NCBI GenBank assembly: GCA_034417075.1
Contig: DAOULU010000017.1
Span: forward strand, 62,001-126,000
Source of the DNA: WVZH01 sp034417075
GTDB taxonomy: Bacteria; Chloroflexota; Anaerolineae; Anaerolineales; E44-bin32
Reading direction: 5' to 3'
Length of the DNA: 64,000 bases
The notes under the pieces were generated by a model. That model had not been told where the DNA came from and did not search any database. It saw nothing but the letters and a program-made list of their open reading frames with translations. The stretch's first letter is position 1. Each line of letters begins with the position of its first letter. Below are positions 1 to 8,024 of the stretch, one piece after another. The position numbers were made by a program, and so were the translations under genes.

Positions 1-1
1 T

Positions 2-448
2 TATCTTCCCGAAGAATCGTTAAACCCAATCCAGCACCTCTTTCTTCCGGCGCTCGTGCTGGGATTTGCAACGTCCGGCGGCATCGCTCGTGTCGTCCAG
101 GCCGGGTTGCGTGAAAGCATGCGCCAACCCTACATGCTCGCCGCGCAAGCCCGAGGCATCCAAAGTGGTTTTCGATACCTGTGGCATGCATTGAAACCCT
201 CGCTTCCACCGGCGATCTCCATGAGCGCACTCGAAGCTGCATTCCTGCTTTCCGGAACGGTGATCACGGAAACCATCTTCGCCCGTCCGGGTCTGGGCAG
301 ATTGCTGATCGATTCGATTCTCGACGGGGATTTTCCCATCGCGCAGGGAATCGTAGCCGTCGTCGCCATCTTCTACACATTGAGTCACATCGTCGCCGAA
401 TTACTCTCTCTCGCCATCGATCCACGTTTGCGAAGGCGCGCCCGATGA
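2..448 (+). CDS. ABC transporter permease, DppB/OppB type (5' partial)
   Basis: C-terminal 148 residues of an inner-membrane permease of a peptide/nickel-type ABC importer; the reading frame is open to the window edge, so the start lies outside. The EAA-type cytoplasmic loop is visible (QPYMLAAQARGIQSGFRYLW), followed by the family signature around TIFARPGLGRLLIDSI and a last membrane segment near the C-terminus. The stop overlaps the start of the next permease gene as ATGA, which is normal for DppB-DppC pairs and indicates translational coupling. The substrate cannot be told from the permease alone; dipeptides, oligopeptides or nickel are all known for the family. Confidence 0.9.
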   Translation, partial: YLPEESLNPIQHLFLPALVLGFATSGGIARVVQAGLRESMRQPYMLAAQARGIQSGFRYLWHALKPSLPPAISMSALEAAFLLSGTVITETIFARPGLGRLLIDSILDGDFPIAQGIVAVVAIFYTLSHIVAELLSLAIDPRLRRRAR

Positions 449-1248
449 AACGAACTGCGGATACCCTCGCGCTTGCTTGGCTGGTGATCGTCGCCGTCCT
501 GGCTCTTACCGCACCAGTAATCGCACCCACCAATCCCAATCATCCCGTTGCCGACCCGCTGCTCTCACCACAAAACCATTTTCCCCTCGGCACCGACGGA
601 CTGGGTCGCGATCTCTGGTCGCGCCTGCTCTACGGTTGCCGCATCAGTCCCGGCGCTGCGCTACTGGCGGCACTGCTGACGTTGCTTATGGGAAGCCTGC
701 TGGGATTTACAGCCGCGGTGTTCGGTGGAATGCTCGATCGTCTCATCTCGGCCCTGATCAACGCCGCTCTCGCCGTTCCCGCGCTGCTGCTTGCCATGCT
801 GCTCGTGGCCGGCTTCGGGCCTGGGATCACGACGGTGATTCTCGCCATCGGCTTGGGCGGTGCACCTGCGTTCGCCCGCGTGACGCGCACACTCGGCCTG
901 CAGTTGATGGAAAAAGAATACGTATCCGCTGCAGATGCATTGGGGGCGACTCGACTGCATATCGTGATGCGGCACCTGCTACCGAACGCCGCGGGTCAGA
1001 TCGTCTTCCTGGCAACGACGCATTACGCATGGGCATTCCTGGGGGTAACGACGCTCACTTTTCTGGGTCTCGCTGGGGATCCATCCCTGCCGGATTGGGG
1101 AGCGATCCTCAACCAGGGGCGCGCCTTTATCGTCGAAGCCCCCTGGTTGGTCCTGGCTCCGGGGTTCGCTATCACCTTTACCATTTTGGCCATCCATCGA
1201 TTCGGTGCATCCTTCACCGAGCCGAATTTGCCCGCCCGTATTCGATGA
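445..1248 (+). CDS. ABC transporter permease, DppC/OppC type
   Basis: 267-residue second permease of the same importer. The ATG at 445 was preferred over the longer frame because it overlaps the upstream stop (ATGA) and begins with a typical short basic stretch and first membrane helix (MKRTADTLALAWLVIVAVLALTAPVIA). The DppC-type element HFPLGTDGLGRDLWSRLLYG follows, then an EAA loop (EYVSAADALGATRLHIVMRH) and about five further hydrophobic segments. No ATPase or binding-protein gene follows, so those subunits must be encoded upstream of the window or elsewhere. The next gene is unrelated (phosphate permease) and lies after a 126-bp gap. Confidence 0.9.
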   Translation: MKRTADTLALAWLVIVAVLALTAPVIAPTNPNHPVADPLLSPQNHFPLGTDGLGRDLWSRLLYGCRISPGAALLAALLTLLMGSLLGFTAAVFGGMLDRLISALINAALAVPALLLAMLLVAGFGPGITTVILAIGLGGAPAFARVTRTLGLQLMEKEYVSAADALGATRLHIVMRHLLPNAAGQIVFLATTHYAWAFLGVTTLTFLGLAGDPSLPDWGAILNQGRAFIVEAPWLVLAPGFAITFTILAIHRFGASFTEPNLPARIR

Positions 1249-1374
1249 CCGTTTCGTCCCTGCGCGGTGTGGTAAACTGGTTCAGCGCCGAGTTAGAATC
1301 GTCTTCGATCCTTTTTGTCTGGAAGATTATCCCGGCAGCGGAATAAATTCCTCATACCTAAAGGCAAGTGTAAA

Positions 1375-2346
1375 TTGATCTACATTCTGTTGGCATTGGC
1401 GCTGGTTTTCGACTTCCTCAACGGCATGCACGATAGCTCCAACATCGTTGCGGGCGTGATTTCGTCCCGCGCCCTGCGCCCCAGAACGGCGTTGGTGCTT
1501 GCAGCGGTGGCAAATTTCGTCGGTCCGTACTTGTTCGGCGTCGCCGTGGCTAAAACCGTCGGTGGAGATCTGCTCGATATCCGCGCCATCAACCTCAACG
1601 TGGTATTGTCCGCGCTGAGTGCAGCAATCCTCTGGAATCTTTCAACCTGGTATTTCGGACTTCCGTCCTCCTCTTCGCACGCGTTGATCGGCGGCCTTCT
1701 GGGCGCCGCCATCACGGACAGCGGCTTGGATGTCGTTCAATTCGGTGGATTATTAAAAATCGTCCTTACGCTTTTAATCTCCCCCATGCTGGGAATGATC
1801 GTCGGCTTCCTGTTCATTCGACTCGTCCTTTGGCTGTTCCGCAAAGCGACCCCGAAGGTAAATATCCTCTTCCGACGCATACAAGTGTTAACACTGCTTG
1901 GACTGGGACTGAGCCATGGCGCCAACGACGCGCAGAAAACCATGGGTGTGATTACCCTCGGTCTCGTCCTCATGGGCAAATTGACGGCGTTCAAGGTGCC
2001 ATTCTGGGTCATTACGATAAGCGCAGGTTCGATCGCTCTGGGAACCGCAATCGGAGGTTGGCGCCTGATCCGTACATTGGGTGGAAAAATATTCCGCATC
2101 CGTCCCGTTCACGCATTCTCATCTCAGGTCGCGGGATCTGCGGTCATACTCAGCGCGGCCATTTTCGGAGGCCCGGTAAGCACGACTCAAGTCATGAGCT
2201 CCGCCATCGTAGGAGTCGGCGCCGGTCAGCGTGCCAACATGGTCCGCTGGCAGGTGTTGGGCGATATGCTTACGGCCTGGCTGTTTACCATTCCCATCAC
2301 GGCAGGCATATCCGCGCTCCTGTTTCTGATACTCAATTCCTTCTAG
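1375..2346 (+). CDS. Inorganic phosphate transporter, PiT family
   Basis: Membrane transporter of the PiT family (low-affinity, cation-coupled phosphate uptake). Both family signatures are present: the N-terminal LALVFDFLNGMHDSSN and the internal GLGLSHGANDAQKTMGVITL, plus PVSTTQVMSSAIVGVGAG near the C-terminus. Ten or so hydrophobic segments are evident. The start is uncertain: no in-frame ATG precedes the conserved N-terminus, and TTG at 1375 gives the usual short leader; an upstream TTG at 1315 would add 20 polar residues. About 323 residues, normal for short PiT proteins. The stop overlaps that of convergent miaA inside one CTAG palindrome. Confidence 0.88.
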   Translation: MIYILLALALVFDFLNGMHDSSNIVAGVISSRALRPRTALVLAAVANFVGPYLFGVAVAKTVGGDLLDIRAINLNVVLSALSAAILWNLSTWYFGLPSSSSHALIGGLLGAAITDSGLDVVQFGGLLKIVLTLLISPMLGMIVGFLFIRLVLWLFRKATPKVNILFRRIQVLTLLGLGLSHGANDAQKTMGVITLGLVLMGKLTAFKVPFWVITISAGSIALGTAIGGWRLIRTLGGKIFRIRPVHAFSSQVAGSAVILSAAIFGGPVSTTQVMSSAIVGVGAGQRANMVRWQVLGDMLTAWLFTIPITAGISALLFLILNSF

Positions 2347-3275
2347 CCTTGCTCCGAACACCAAAGCTCGATGAGCGAAAGCATTTTCGCCTCTGCATCC
2401 GGATCCGCATCGATCCAATGGATCTCTGGATCATCGGCTTTGAACCAGTTCGCCTGCCTGCGAACGAATTGTCTTGTAAGACGGCGGATTTTGAGTACGG
2501 CGTCCTCCAGAGTCAATTTCCCCTGTAAATACTCCCCGATTTGCCGATAACCGATGGCGGACATGGGCGCGCTCTCCGGGCGAAATCCCTTTGCAAGAAG
2601 CATATTAACTTCCTCGACGAATCCCGCATCCATCATCTCGTCGATGCGCCTATCGATTCTGGCATACAGTTCCTCGCGCGGCATTGCTAGTCCGATCCGT
2701 AACACGTCGAACGGCGGCGGTTCTTTGCGGCGGAGGCTGCTCGCCGGTGCGCCATTGATGTGGCAGATTTCGAGGGCGCGTACAACGCGGCGCACGTTGC
2801 GGTGATCGATGCGCCGCGCTGAAATCGGATCGATTTCCCGTAGTCTTTCATGCAGCGCCCGGGATCCATGTCCTGCTGCATAATCTTCCAGTTCGCGACG
2901 CAACTCGGGGTCGGATTCCTTCGGCGGCGGCTGCCACCCTTCCAAAATGGCGGCAAAGTACTGTCCCGTGCCTCCCACGAGCAGCGGCAGTCGCCGACGC
3001 GCGTGGATCGCATCGATTGCCGCTAAAGCCGCCCTGCTGAAATCGACCAGCGACCACGGATGTTCGGGGTCGGCCACATCGATGAGATGGTGCGGCACGC
3101 GCGCTCGCTGTTCGGCCGTCGGTTTCGCTGTGCCGATATCCATGCCGCGATAGATCTGGCGTGAATCAATGGAGATGATTTCCGCATCCAATTTCTCGGC
3201 AACCTGAATCGCCGCTTCGGTCTTACCCACTGCCGTTGGCCCGAAAACAGCCACGATTTTGTTTTCCGGATTCAC
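2343..3275 (-). CDS. miaA: tRNA dimethylallyltransferase MiaA
   Basis: Transfers a dimethylallyl group to N6 of A37 in tRNAs reading U-initial codons. The P-loop GPTAVGKT sits at the N-terminus, followed by DSRQIYRGMDIGTAKP and HHLIDVADP, then LVGGTGQY and RRVVRALEI, all hallmarks of MiaA. 310 residues from a GTG at 3275, whose GTGA overlaps the yraN stop; the longer frame upstream adds a non-homologous Arg/Cys-rich stretch and is rejected. Co-transcribed with yraN. Its TAG stop and the TAG of the convergent phosphate transporter share the same four bases. Confidence 0.93.
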   Translation of the reverse strand: MNPENKIVAVFGPTAVGKTEAAIQVAEKLDAEIISIDSRQIYRGMDIGTAKPTAEQRARVPHHLIDVADPEHPWSLVDFSRAALAAIDAIHARRRLPLLVGGTGQYFAAILEGWQPPPKESDPELRRELEDYAAGHGSRALHERLREIDPISARRIDHRNVRRVVRALEICHINGAPASSLRRKEPPPFDVLRIGLAMPREELYARIDRRIDEMMDAGFVEEVNMLLAKGFRPESAPMSAIGYRQIGEYLQGKLTLEDAVLKIRRLTRQFVRRQANWFKADDPEIHWIDADPDAEAKMLSLIELWCSEQG

Positions 3276-3646
3276 GATTCCCGCTCCCCCTCGATGGCAT
3301 TTATGTAATGGTCGATCCGCTCCACATCCCCGCTCTGAGCCGCATCGATGGCGACAACGTCGATCCGCCAAACGGCATCGAGTCGATCCTTTTCTTGCAG
3401 GTATGTAAGGGCTGCGTTTTGCAGATGCCGGCGCTTCTGCGACGTCAGACTTTCCTCTGGCGTGCCGTATGCATCAGAGCTACGCGTGCGCACTTCCACA
3501 ACGACGATGACCTCGCTGTCCAATGCCACGATGTCAAGCTCCCCCTCCTCGCATCGCCAGTTGCGATCCAGAACAATGAAACCTATCGACTGGAGATATT
3601 CCGCCGCAACATCTTCACCCCACTTGCCCAATTCGTGTGATCGCAT
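3272..3646 (-). CDS. YraN family protein (UPF0102, endonuclease-like)
   Basis: 124-residue protein of the UPF0102/YraN family, a restriction-endonuclease-like fold of uncertain cellular role. It starts in the typical way (MRSHELGKWGEDVAAEYLQ) and carries the PD-(D/E)XK-like core: DRNWRCEEGELDIVALD followed by VVVEVRTRSS. The ATG at 3646 was chosen because the family begins a few residues before GxxGE; the long upstream extension in the same frame overlaps divergent cinA and has no similarity. It is translationally coupled to miaA (GTGA overlap) and divergent from cinA across about 138 bp. Confidence 0.88.
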   Translation of the reverse strand: MRSHELGKWGEDVAAEYLQSIGFIVLDRNWRCEEGELDIVALDSEVIVVVEVRTRSSDAYGTPEESLTSQKRRHLQNAALTYLQEKDRLDAVWRIDVVAIDAAQSGDVERIDHYINAIEGERES

Positions 3647-3724
3647 GAGTACCTTAACTCCCGATAAATCGCCAAACCGATACCATTTTACAGGATTCAT
3701 AGACAGTAAACCGATTCTTATAGC

Positions 3725-3730
3725 TATAAT
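3725..3730 (+). promoter_or_regulatory. Candidate -10 element before cinA
   Basis: A perfect TATAAT lies in the divergent yraN-cinA gap, about 55 bases before the cinA ATG. A poor -35 match (TAGACA) sits 19 bases further upstream. This is pattern matching only. Confidence 0.35.
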
Positions 3731-3784
3731 AAGCATGGGGATAGACGTATTCGCTAAACGGCAGCACGTTTTCAAGTGGGGAAC

Positions 3785-4930
3785 ATGCAGGCAGAAATTA
3801 TCTCGATCGGCACCGAGTTGCTTCTGGGTGAAATCGTAGACACCAATACGCACACCATCGCACAAGCGCTGCGCGAAATTGGCGTCAACGTTTTTCGCAC
3901 GGTCAGTGTCGGCGACAACAAAGAAAGAATCGCCGAGGTCGTTCGAGAGAGCCTCCGCCGCGCTCAAGTCGTCATCACTACCGGAGGCCTGGGTCCGACG
4001 ATCGACGACGTCACGCGGGAAGGCGTTGCGCTGGCGCTCGATCGAGCGCTCGAATTTCGCCCTGAATTATGGCGGCAGATCTTGGAGCGATTCGCGCGCT
4101 TCGGACGCCAACCCACGGAGAACAACCGCCGCCAGGCACAACTTCCACAAGGTGCAATCGCCATCGATAATCCGATCGGAACGGCACCGGGATTTTTAAT
4201 CGAGAATTCCACCTCGGTCATTTTTTCCCTACAAGGCGTTCCGGCCGAGATGGAACACGGATTGAAAAATTATGCCATTCCATATCTGCGTGAGAAATTC
4301 AACCTGCTGAGCTTGATCAAGACGCGCATCGTTCACACCTCGGGTTTGGGAGAATCCGCCGTAGATACTCGCCTCGAAGACCTGGAAAAATTCAGCAATC
4401 CAACCGTCGGCCTGGCTGCTCATCCAGGTCGCGTCGATGTTCGCATCACGGCGAAGGCCAAAACGGTCGATCAGGCAGACGAGTTGATACGCAAATTCGA
4501 AATCACGATACGTCAGCGTTTGGGCGAACATGTTTACGGCGTCGACGAGCACACCCTGGAAGCGGCCACGTTGGCCCGGGTTGCCGCATACCAATTTCAG
4601 CTCGTGACTGTCGAATGTGGAACGAACGGCGCGCTTTCCGCTGCGTTGTCCCCCTTGGAGGAGCCGTATGTTTGCGGCCAAGTACGGACCCAGGTCGAAG
4701 ACTTGGAGGAACTGTCCACCGCGCTCGTTCGATTACAACGTTCTCAAAAGGCGCGTCTCGGCATGGGTTTATATTTGACCGTGGAAGGGGCGCGGCACGT
4801 CAGCACCATCCTGATCAACTCGCCGGTTGGAAACGAAACCCTGACCCGTACGTACGGCGGTCCTCCCGTGTATGCCGCGCAGTGGTCGGTGAGTGTCGCA
4901 CTCGACCGCTTGCGGCGTCATCTGGCTTGA
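3785..4930 (+). CDS. cinA: CinA family protein with degenerate amidase domain
   Basis: N-terminal domain is a good CinA/MoaB-like pyrophosphatase domain (MQAEIISIGTELLLGEIVDTN, VITTGGLGPTIDDVTRE, the latter with the binding-loop GGLGPT). The middle region contains GTAPGF and the SLQGVPAEM signature. The C-terminal region should be the PncC nicotinamide-nucleotide amidase, but its ESCTGG catalytic motif reads ECGTNG (residues about 277-282) and the domain is short and divergent, so the conserved serine position is disturbed. 381 residues against the usual 410-425. ATG at 3785 matches the family start; GTG at 3776 is possible. Amidase activity is probably lost, while ADP-ribose pyrophosphatase-type activity may remain. 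Confidence 0.85.
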   Translation: MQAEIISIGTELLLGEIVDTNTHTIAQALREIGVNVFRTVSVGDNKERIAEVVRESLRRAQVVITTGGLGPTIDDVTREGVALALDRALEFRPELWRQILERFARFGRQPTENNRRQAQLPQGAIAIDNPIGTAPGFLIENSTSVIFSLQGVPAEMEHGLKNYAIPYLREKFNLLSLIKTRIVHTSGLGESAVDTRLEDLEKFSNPTVGLAAHPGRVDVRITAKAKTVDQADELIRKFEITIRQRLGEHVYGVDEHTLEAATLARVAAYQFQLVTVECGTNGALSAALSPLEEPYVCGQVRTQVEDLEELSTALVRLQRSQKARLGMGLYLTVEGARHVSTILINSPVGNETLTRTYGGPPVYAAQWSVSVALDRLRRHLA

Positions 4931-4955
4931 CAACCCCCTGTACGACTTCTATAAT
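4927..4955 (+). promoter_or_regulatory. Consensus sigma70-type promoter for tRNA-Gly
   Basis: TTGACA at 4927-4932 and TATAAT at 4950-4955 are both exact consensus hexamers with the optimal 17-base spacer. The start point would fall a few bases before the mature tRNA 5' end. The -35 element overlaps the last codons of cinA. Confidence 0.85.
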
Positions 4956-4968
4956 CCGCAGCGAAGAT

Positions 4969-5040
4969 GCGGGTGTCGCCAAGTGGTAAGGCAGTAGCTT
5001 CCCAAGCTACCATTCGTGGGTTCGAATCCCATCACCCGCT
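4969..5040 (+). tRNA. tRNA-Gly (anticodon CCC)
   Basis: A 72-base cloverleaf can be drawn. The 7-bp acceptor stem is GCGGGTG with CACCCGC, with discriminator T. The anticodon stem is GTAGC/GCTAC around the loop TTCCCAA, giving anticodon CCC at 5001-5003. The T arm contains GGTTCGAATCC. The CCA end is not encoded: CC is followed by a run of seven T, which may terminate transcription directly. Confidence 0.95.
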
Positions 5041-5269
5041 CCTTTTTTTGTCATCTTAAGTTTGCCCAAGCACACTCTGATTATTGACATCCATCAAAGC
5101 TATGATAGATTATTAGCTACATATTTCCGGTGATTTTGGAAATTGCCGAAGGATTGCTTTTGGGATTTATTCTCGTTTGGACTGCTTTCATGACTTGGCA
5201 CCTCGACGCATCATAAAACCCTTTCCGGTGTCCAGGGCGGTACGCGAAATGAACGTTAAAGATCGCGTG

Positions 5270-5295
5270 GGACACCTCCCTGCCGGGAGGTGTTC
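5270..5295 (+). promoter_or_regulatory. Strong hairpin in the region upstream of the liv operon
   Basis: An 11-bp stem with one G-U pair (arms 5270-5280 and 5285-5295) closes a TGCC tetraloop; the arms contain CACCTCCC and GGGAGGTG. No T-run follows directly, so it is not a textbook terminator. It ends about 25 bases before the liv promoter -35. It may insulate the operon from tRNA read-through. The rest of 5041-5319 shows no convincing gene. Confidence 0.5.
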
Positions 5296-5319
5296 GTTGT
5301 TTCCGACGGGGATTTATCC

Positions 5320-5348
5320 TTGACAATCCTTTTCAACCAAATTTTAAT
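5320..5348 (+). promoter_or_regulatory. Promoter of the liv operon
   Basis: TTGACA at 5320-5325 is exact consensus and TTTAAT at 5343-5348 is five of six, with a 17-base spacer. The predicted start near 5355 leaves a leader of about 134 bases before the binding-protein ATG at 5489. An in-frame ATG at 5375 lies only about 20 bases after the start point. Confidence 0.7.
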
Positions 5349-5488
5349 TTCCGGAATCACACAATTGCGACTTTATGAAAGATCGAAAGGAGGAGTCTAC
5401 GCCACAACTCAAACGTATTGCCGTAAAAACACCTTGGATAGCGACTTTGGACGAACGAAGTCAATTTGAAATGGAGGAGAGAGCTACC

Positions 5489-6805
5489 ATGAAACGCTAT
5501 ACGCCACTTATCGTATTGTTAATTGCCAGTCTTCTACTGGCTGCATGTGCGAAGACCACACCGACAGCAGTGCCCGTTACCGAAGAGCCGACAGAAGAAC
5601 CGGCAACTGAAGAACCAACGGAAGAACCTGCGGGCGACGTAATCGCCATGGGCATGACGGCAGACGAGCTCGTCCAAGCCGGATACGTCGTCGTCGCTCC
5701 GGGTGAACCGATCCGCATCGGCCAATCCACCGGCCTCACCGGCCCACTTCCGGATCCGGGCCTCGACATTCAACAAGCTGCCGAACTCGCCGTTGACGAT
5801 CTGAACGCTGCAGGCGGGTTTGAGGGTCATGATTGGGAATTGGTGACCGAAGACGGCGCTTGCGATGGCGATGCCGGAACCGTTGTCGGCAACAAATTCG
5901 CCGCCGATCCTTCGATCGTTGCGGTGCAGGGCGGTATGTGCACGGGTGAGACCCTGGCCTTGATCCCGATCTTCAAGGAAGCACGCATCCCCTTCGTTTC
6001 CGCCAGTTCCACCAACCCGGCGGTCACGAGTGAAGCGTGCGACATCTGCAACCGTGTTTCCCTGAGCGACAAACTGCAAGCCGACGTGGACGCCGAGTAC
6101 ATCGTCAACGAACTCGGCATTACCAAAGTTACACTCATGCACGACAACTCGGACTACGGCCTCGGCCTGGTCGAGCTGATCCAGGATTCACTGGGATTGC
6201 TCGGAGCCGAGGTGCTGGACATCCAGGGTGTGCAGGTCGGCGACACAGATTTCCGCGCGGTGCTGACGCAAATCGCTGCCAATCCGCCGGAATTGATCTT
6301 CTTCGGTGGATACTCCACGGAAGCCGGGTTGATCACCATCCAGATGGATGAGGTCGGCCTCGAAGACACAATTTTCTTCAGCGACGACGGCACCTATACC
6401 AAGCAATACCTCGATACCGCCGGGGATGCCGCCGCTGGTGCATACGCCAGCTTCGTGGCTGGTGACGAACTCGTTGATGCCAATGCGGAATTCGACACCA
6501 AGTACATGGAGAAATACGGCGTCGCCCCGGATGACCTCGGACCTTTCCACGCCCAGGCATACGACGCTGTCAACCTCATTGCAGAGGCAATCAAGAGTGT
6601 TGCCATGACGGATGACGCAGGTCAAGGTTACTTGATCATCGAGCGCGAGGCGGTCATTGATGCCGTTCGCAACACCTCCGGCCTGCAAGGCCTGGCCGGC
6701 GTGATGGAATGCAATGGGATCGGCGATTGCGGTGCAGGCGGCATCCAGATCTTCCAGGTTCAGGATGGCGCTTGGGCTCAGGTGTCAGGCTTTGGGTTCG
6801 AGTAA
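5489..6805 (+). CDS. Branched-chain amino acid ABC transporter substrate-binding lipoprotein
   Basis: 438-residue LivJ/BraC-type binding protein. The lipoprotein signal ends in LLLAACAK (lipobox LAAC), followed by a Thr/Glu/Pro linker with TEEP-type repeats that would hold the protein off the membrane. The type I periplasmic-binding fold (Peripla_BP_6) begins at IRIGQSTGLTGPLPDPG, the usual ligand-loop position. The ATG at 5489 has GGAGGA upstream and starts the signal peptide directly; an in-frame ATG at 5375 would prefix 38 charged residues that spoil the signal and is rejected. It heads livHMGF behind a strong promoter, and a 13-bp hairpin follows the stop. Ligand is inferred as Leu/Ile/Val or a related amide. 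Confidence 0.92.
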   Translation: MKRYTPLIVLLIASLLLAACAKTTPTAVPVTEEPTEEPATEEPTEEPAGDVIAMGMTADELVQAGYVVVAPGEPIRIGQSTGLTGPLPDPGLDIQQAAELAVDDLNAAGGFEGHDWELVTEDGACDGDAGTVVGNKFAADPSIVAVQGGMCTGETLALIPIFKEARIPFVSASSTNPAVTSEACDICNRVSLSDKLQADVDAEYIVNELGITKVTLMHDNSDYGLGLVELIQDSLGLLGAEVLDIQGVQVGDTDFRAVLTQIAANPPELIFFGGYSTEAGLITIQMDEVGLEDTIFFSDDGTYTKQYLDTAGDAAAGAYASFVAGDELVDANAEFDTKYMEKYGVAPDDLGPFHAQAYDAVNLIAEAIKSVAMTDDAGQGYLIIEREAVIDAVRNTSGLQGLAGVMECNGIGDCGAGGIQIFQVQDGAWAQVSGFGFE

Positions 6806-6829
6806 AGCCTTCTCACAATAATCGAAACA

Positions 6830-6861
6830 AAGACTGGGGTAGTTTTCACTACCCCAGTCTT
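6830..6861 (+). terminator. 13-bp hairpin between binding-protein and permease genes
   Basis: A perfect 13-bp stem (6830-6842 with 6849-6861) surrounds a TTTTCA loop. No U-tract follows. In ABC operons such stems often stabilise or partly terminate the binding-protein transcript, so that it exceeds permease mRNA; that role is inferred. Confidence 0.6.
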
Positions 6862-6929
6862 ATCACCATGAACGTTTATAAAACCGGATTTCTCCATCCA
6901 TACCCTGTCAACATGATTGGTCATCGTCC

Positions 6930-8021
6930 ATGAAGAAAAACCCACAACAGGCATCGACGAAAAGTGCGTTGGGCGCGATCAACCGAAGAACGCAGAGCAG
7001 AATCCTGATCACCGCATTCGGCATCATCGTCTCGGTTCTACTGGTCTGGCGCATCCTCGTCGTCGCTCATGAGACCGCCTACACGCCACAGTACTGGGCT
7101 TTTCAGATCATCAACGGACTGATCCTCGGCGGGGTATATGCGCTCGTCGCTCTTGGCTACACGCTGGTATATGGGATCTTGTTCATGATCAATTTTGCCC
7201 ACGGCGAAGTGATGATGATCGGTGGATTTGCCGGATTCTTTACCCTGCAATTATTCAACACGTTAGGTTGGACGGAAGGATCCACCGTCGTGGCCGGAAT
7301 CGCGATCCTGCTGGTCATCATCGCCGGTATGATCGCCTCCATACTCATTGGTATCACGCTGGAGCGCATCGCCTATCGACCGCTGCGGACCGCGCCCCGC
7401 CTTGTGCCGCTCATCAGCGCCATCGGCGCTTCCTTCTTCCTGCAGTATTCCGCATTGCGGATTTTCGGCGTAACACCCCACAACTACCGCAAGCCGGATA
7501 TCATCGCCGGTGGCTGGTCGATCGGGGAAACGGGGATTTTTGTCACACGTACGGGTGTCTTTATCCTCGTAATTTCTATCCTGATGATGATCGGCCTTTT
7601 TATCATCGTTCAACGCAGTAAGATGGGCCGCGCTATGCGCGCCGTCGCCGAGGACAAAGAAACCGCTGCGCTGATGGGCATCAATGTCGACAGCGTCATC
7701 GCCTTCACATTCGCACTCGGCTCGGCACTCGCCGGCGCTGGCGGGGTCATGTTCGGATTTCACAACACAGTCATGCGCTTCAACACAGGTTTCATTCCGG
7801 GACTCAAAGCATTCACAGCTGCCGTACTCGGCGGTATTGGAAATATCCCGGGCGCCATGCTCGGCGCAGTGCTGCTCGGTGTGTTCGAGGCGTTAGGCCC
7901 CAGCGCACTGGGATTACCCACGGAGTATAAAGACGTGATCGCATTTTCGATCCTCGTCCTCGTACTGATCTTCCGCCCAATGGGTTTGCTCGGTGAAGTC
8001 CTGGCCGAGGAAAAGGCGTAA
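6930..8021 (+). CDS. livH: Branched-chain amino acid ABC transporter permease LivH
   Basis: 363-residue inner-membrane permease. After a polar N-terminal tail and one extra helix (residues about 25-45), the LivH core starts at QIINGLILGGVYALVALGYT and continues with MINFAHGEVMMIGGF, a family signature. The EAA-like loop AMRAVAEDKETAALMGINVD and GGIGNIPGAMLGAVLLGVFE are also typical. Eight or more hydrophobic segments are seen. livM follows after three bases. Confidence 0.93.
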   Translation: MKKNPQQASTKSALGAINRRTQSRILITAFGIIVSVLLVWRILVVAHETAYTPQYWAFQIINGLILGGVYALVALGYTLVYGILFMINFAHGEVMMIGGFAGFFTLQLFNTLGWTEGSTVVAGIAILLVIIAGMIASILIGITLERIAYRPLRTAPRLVPLISAIGASFFLQYSALRIFGVTPHNYRKPDIIAGGWSIGETGIFVTRTGVFILVISILMMIGLFIIVQRSKMGRAMRAVAEDKETAALMGINVDSVIAFTFALGSALAGAGGVMFGFHNTVMRFNTGFIPGLKAFTAAVLGGIGNIPGAMLGAVLLGVFEALGPSALGLPTEYKDVIAFSILVLVLIFRPMGLLGEVLAEEKA

Positions 8022-8024
8022 TCC

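Noticed and set aside
5084..5106. TTGACA...TATGAT as a promoter downstream of the tRNA
   Set aside because: The spacing is only 11 bases and no gene follows within a sensible distance.
5375..5488. N-terminal extension of the amino acid-binding protein from ATG 5375
   Set aside because: The added 38 residues are charged and would bury the lipoprotein signal; ATG 5489 has a strong ribosome binding site.
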